Source: Flavobacteriales bacterium UBA7690
GTDB taxonomy: Bacteria; Bacteroidota; Bacteroidia; Flavobacteriales_F; PHOS-HE28
Reading direction: 5' to 3'
Assembly (NCBI GenBank): GCA_002482775.1
Contig: DLGQ01000102.1
Location: 1-32,035 of the forward strand
Length of the DNA stretch: 32,035 nt
The notes under the pieces were generated by a model. That model had not been told where the DNA came from. It did not search any database and was given only the letters and a program-made list of their open reading frames with translations. The position numbers and the translations under genes are program-made. How positions within the stretch are numbered: position 1 is the first letter of the stretch; each line of letters starts with the position of its first letter. Positions 30,547 to 32,035 of the stretch are shown one piece after another.

Positions 30547-31031
30547 CACAAACACTTGAACTGATCGAACGGCTCCAAACAGTCGTTGCACTTCCACAGC
30601 GCCTTGCACGCCGTGCTGCCAAAGGCCGAAAGCATCACCGTGTGGGTTGAGCCGCATTGCGGGCAGGGCACCACGGGCAGTTCACCTTTCAATGCGCGGA
30701 TGTCACCGGTCTTCTCGGGCGGTGCAATCCCGTAGGCTTTCAGCTTGGCCTTGCCGGGTTCCGTTATCCAGTCGGTGGTCCAGGCGGGGGAGAGGCTTTG
30801 CTTCACTTCCACGTTCGCGAAGCCATGGTCCCGCAGTTCCTTCTTGATGTCGGCGGCCATCACGTCCATCGCCGGGCAGCCGGTATACGTTGGGCTGATG
30901 GTGACGAGCACCTTGCCATCGGCTTCCACATCCACATGCCGCACAACACCCAGTTCCAGCACGCTGATCACCGGAACCTCCGGGTCTTTCACGTTCTGCA
31001 GAAGATCGAGGATGCGGTCGTTGGTTGTCAT
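30546..31031 (-). CDS. paaD: phenylacetyl-CoA epoxidase assembly protein PaaD
   Basis: A 161-aa maturation factor of the PaaABCE monooxygenase. The first 100 residues are a MIP18/SufT-like domain with DPEVPVISVLELGVVR and the invariant TGCPAM cysteine (C52). The C-terminal zinc ribbon has C123-x2-C126 and C148-x2-C151, plus C142 and C160. It is thought to insert metal (iron) into the epoxidase. The arrangement of DPE motif plus ribbon is diagnostic. It follows paaC by 71 nt across a REP-like hairpin. Confidence 0.95.
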   Translation of the reverse strand: MTTNDRILDLLQNVKDPEVPVISVLELGVVRHVDVEADGKVLVTISPTYTGCPAMDVMAADIKKELRDHGFANVEVKQSLSPAWTTDWITEPGKAKLKAYGIAPPEKTGDIRALKGELPVVPCPQCGSTHTVMLSAFGSTACKALWKCNDCLEPFDQFKCL

Positions 31032-31048
31032 CCTTGTGTTCGGTCATG

Positions 31049-31076
31049 GTAGGTCGACCCTGTGGGTCGACGCTAC
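31049..31076. repeat. REP-like palindrome between paaC and paaD
   Basis: GTAG at 31049-31052, stem GTCGACCC (31053-31060), loop TGT, stem GGGTCGAC (31064-31071), G, then CTAC (31073-31076). The GTAG end plus hairpin resembles REP elements mobilised by RAYT enzymes. It may stabilise or attenuate the operon mRNA. Confidence 0.6.
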
Positions 31077-31102
31077 GGGTGCTTCGGATCAACGTTGGTG
31101 CG

Positions 31103-31861
31103 TCACCACTGTGCCCCAGGATATGCCCGCTGCAAATACTGCATCTCTGCCAGCAGGAAACCGAGGTGTTCGCTGTGTTTGCCTTGGCGGCCACCGCTCA
31201 TCATGTAGCCGTCGGCGGGGCGTTTCAAGGTTGCTTCGGTCAGCACGCGGTCCACGGTGGCATCGAAACTGGCTTTGATGGTGTTAAGGTCCGGTGCGAT
31301 GCCCGCCTTCACCATGGCTTGGTGTACCTCATCCTGAACGAACAGTTCGCCGGTGTAGACCCAAAGTCCATCCAGTGCTTCTTGCGCGCGGCGGTGGCTC
31401 TCTTCCGTGCCGTCCCCAAAACGGATGAGCCAGTCGCTGCTGTGCTTCAGGTGGTACTGCGCCTCTTTCACCGCTTTGGCAGCGATGGCGCCGATCTGCG
31501 TGTCGCTGCTCTTGGTCAATGCTTCGGCCAACGGCAAGTGGTACGCATCAAAAAGGAAGCTGCGTGCGATGGTATGCGCGTAGTCGCCGTTCGGCTGTTC
31601 CGTGAGCAAGGTGTTCACGAAGTGCCGTTCGGTGCGCAGGTAGGCGAGGTCGTCCTCCGTGCGGCCTTTGCCTTCCACTTTCACGGCATAGTCGTACAAG
31701 TTGCGGGCTTCGCCGATGTGGTCCAACGCGCGGTTTGTCAGTGCGATGTCTTCTTCCAGCACGGGGCCATGTCCGCACCATTCGCCCAGGCGGTGGCTCA
31801 GGATCAGCAGGTCGTCGCCGAGGCGGAGGGTGTAGGTGAAGAGGGCTTCTTGAGCGTTCAT
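31103..31861 (-). CDS. paaC: phenylacetyl-CoA epoxidase subunit PaaC
   Basis: A 252-aa ferritin-like structural subunit that pairs with the catalytic PaaA. Stretches TYTLRLGDDLLILSHRLGEW, ALDHIGEARNLYDYAV and YHLKHSSDWLIRFGDGTEES are typical. A start at ATG 31897 would lie inside the upstream palindrome, so ATG 31861 is used (MNAQEALFTY). PaaC lost the iron ligands found in PaaA. It is preceded by paaB (partial) and followed by paaD, the canonical order. Confidence 0.95.
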   Translation of the reverse strand: MNAQEALFTYTLRLGDDLLILSHRLGEWCGHGPVLEEDIALTNRALDHIGEARNLYDYAVKVEGKGRTEDDLAYLRTERHFVNTLLTEQPNGDYAHTIARSFLFDAYHLPLAEALTKSSDTQIGAIAAKAVKEAQYHLKHSSDWLIRFGDGTEESHRRAQEALDGLWVYTGELFVQDEVHQAMVKAGIAPDLNTIKASFDATVDRVLTEATLKRPADGYMMSGGRQGKHSEHLGFLLAEMQYLQRAYPGAQW

Positions 31862-31885
31862 TGCGATATTCTCCAAGAGCGGCAC

Positions 31886-31910
31886 GGAGCGATGCATGCA
31901 TCGCCCCTAC
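31886..31910. repeat. REP-like palindrome between paaB and paaC
   Basis: GGAG at 31886-31889 leads into the perfect 16-bp palindrome GCGATGCATGCATCGC (31889-31904), followed by CCC and CTAC (31907-31910). The arms extend to 11 bp with one G-U. GGAG/GTAG ends mark RAYT-type REP units. Together with 31049-31076, it gives a palindrome in each of two neighbouring gaps of the operon. Confidence 0.6.
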
Positions 31911-31922
31911 CGCCCTTTCACG

Positions 31923-32035
31923 TTAGATGTATTTCGCGCCTTCCGGCATCTGGTAGAAGGTGGGGTGCCGATAGGTCTTGTCATCGGCGGGATCGAAGAG
32001 CATGGCGGCATCATCGGGCTGGCTGCTGCTGATGG
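31923..32035 (-). CDS. paaB: phenylacetyl-CoA epoxidase subunit PaaB, C-terminal end
   Basis: Only the last 36 residues are in the window. They read ...QPDDAAMLFDPADDKTY followed by RHPTFYQMPEGAKYI and a TAA stop. The D-D-A-x-x-L-F and Y-R-H-P-T-F-Y motifs identify PaaB, the small subunit that bridges PaaAC units in the epoxidase. The rest lies off the right edge, where paaA and perhaps paaE are expected. Confidence 0.9.
   Translation of the reverse strand, partial: ISSSQPDDAAMLFDPADDKTYRHPTFYQMPEGAKYI

Noticed and set aside
1..32035. CRISPR arrays, prophage, toxin-antitoxin or transposase genes
   Set aside because: No spaced direct repeats, phage structural genes, integrase or transposase motifs, or paired small toxin/antitoxin genes were seen on either strand.

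Overview
The window looks like chromosomal DNA of a fairly GC-rich member of the Bacteroidota, most likely in or near the Flavobacteriales. The evidence is: families largely confined to that phylum (DUF3078 and DUF6089 outer-membrane proteins), a type B L31 ribosomal protein, almost no Shine-Dalgarno sequences, and repeated promoter boxes of the Bacteroidota form TAnnTTTG. Nothing resembles a prophage, plasmid backbone, CRISPR array, transposase or antiviral island. It reads as ordinary housekeeping and catabolic chromosome.

Left part (1-6.3 kb): the 3' end of a tRNA-Val(GAC) gene with its terminator. It is followed by a tightly packed plus-strand operon: an ECF sigma factor, a small coupled protein, two different MscS-type mechanosensitive channels and a DUF3078 barrel protein. 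This looks like an envelope or osmotic stress unit. A two-way terminator separates it from a minus-strand GT39-like membrane glycosyltransferase and smpB.

Middle (6.4-21.4 kb): a membrane glycosyltransferase-like protein fused to TPRs, preceded by an MFS transporter; a divergent SdiA-regulated-like secreted protein; a bestrophin channel and a short-chain dehydrogenase; the SRP RNA gene (ffs) with its own promoter and terminator; a HEAT-like protein and a DUF6089 barrel. Next comes a serine biosynthesis operon, serC-serA-DUF1015-yggS. After it are an unknown secreted protein, a 2[4Fe-4S] ferredoxin and, divergently, a LuxC-type acyl-CoA reductase.

Right part (21.4-32 kb): a beta-helix lipoprotein, rpmE2 (L31), and then mostly phenylacetate (paa) catabolism on the minus strand. 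paaB (cut by the window edge), paaC, paaD, a DUF5063 gene, paaG and paaH run in that order. They are separated from a second paa pair (paaI thioesterase and paaJ thiolase) by a YceI lipoprotein, a DUF2461 protein and an Ogt alkyltransferase. Together these give part of the ring epoxidase, the epoxide isomerase, a beta-oxidation dehydrogenase, the final thiolase and the detoxifying thioesterase. paaA, paaE, paaK, paaZ and paaF are not present and may lie beyond the right edge or elsewhere.

The most interesting signals are regulatory. Several genes have the TAnnTTTG-like box only 4-7 nt before the start codon. The SRP RNA gene, whose 5' end is fixed by its closing stem, has its box 5 nt upstream, which suggests that those mRNAs are leaderless. 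Two GTAG/GGAG-type REP-like palindromes sit in consecutive gaps of the paa operon. A DUF5063 gene is translationally coupled inside that operon, and DUF1015 is coupled inside the serine operon. I see no clear, wholly new multi-gene system.
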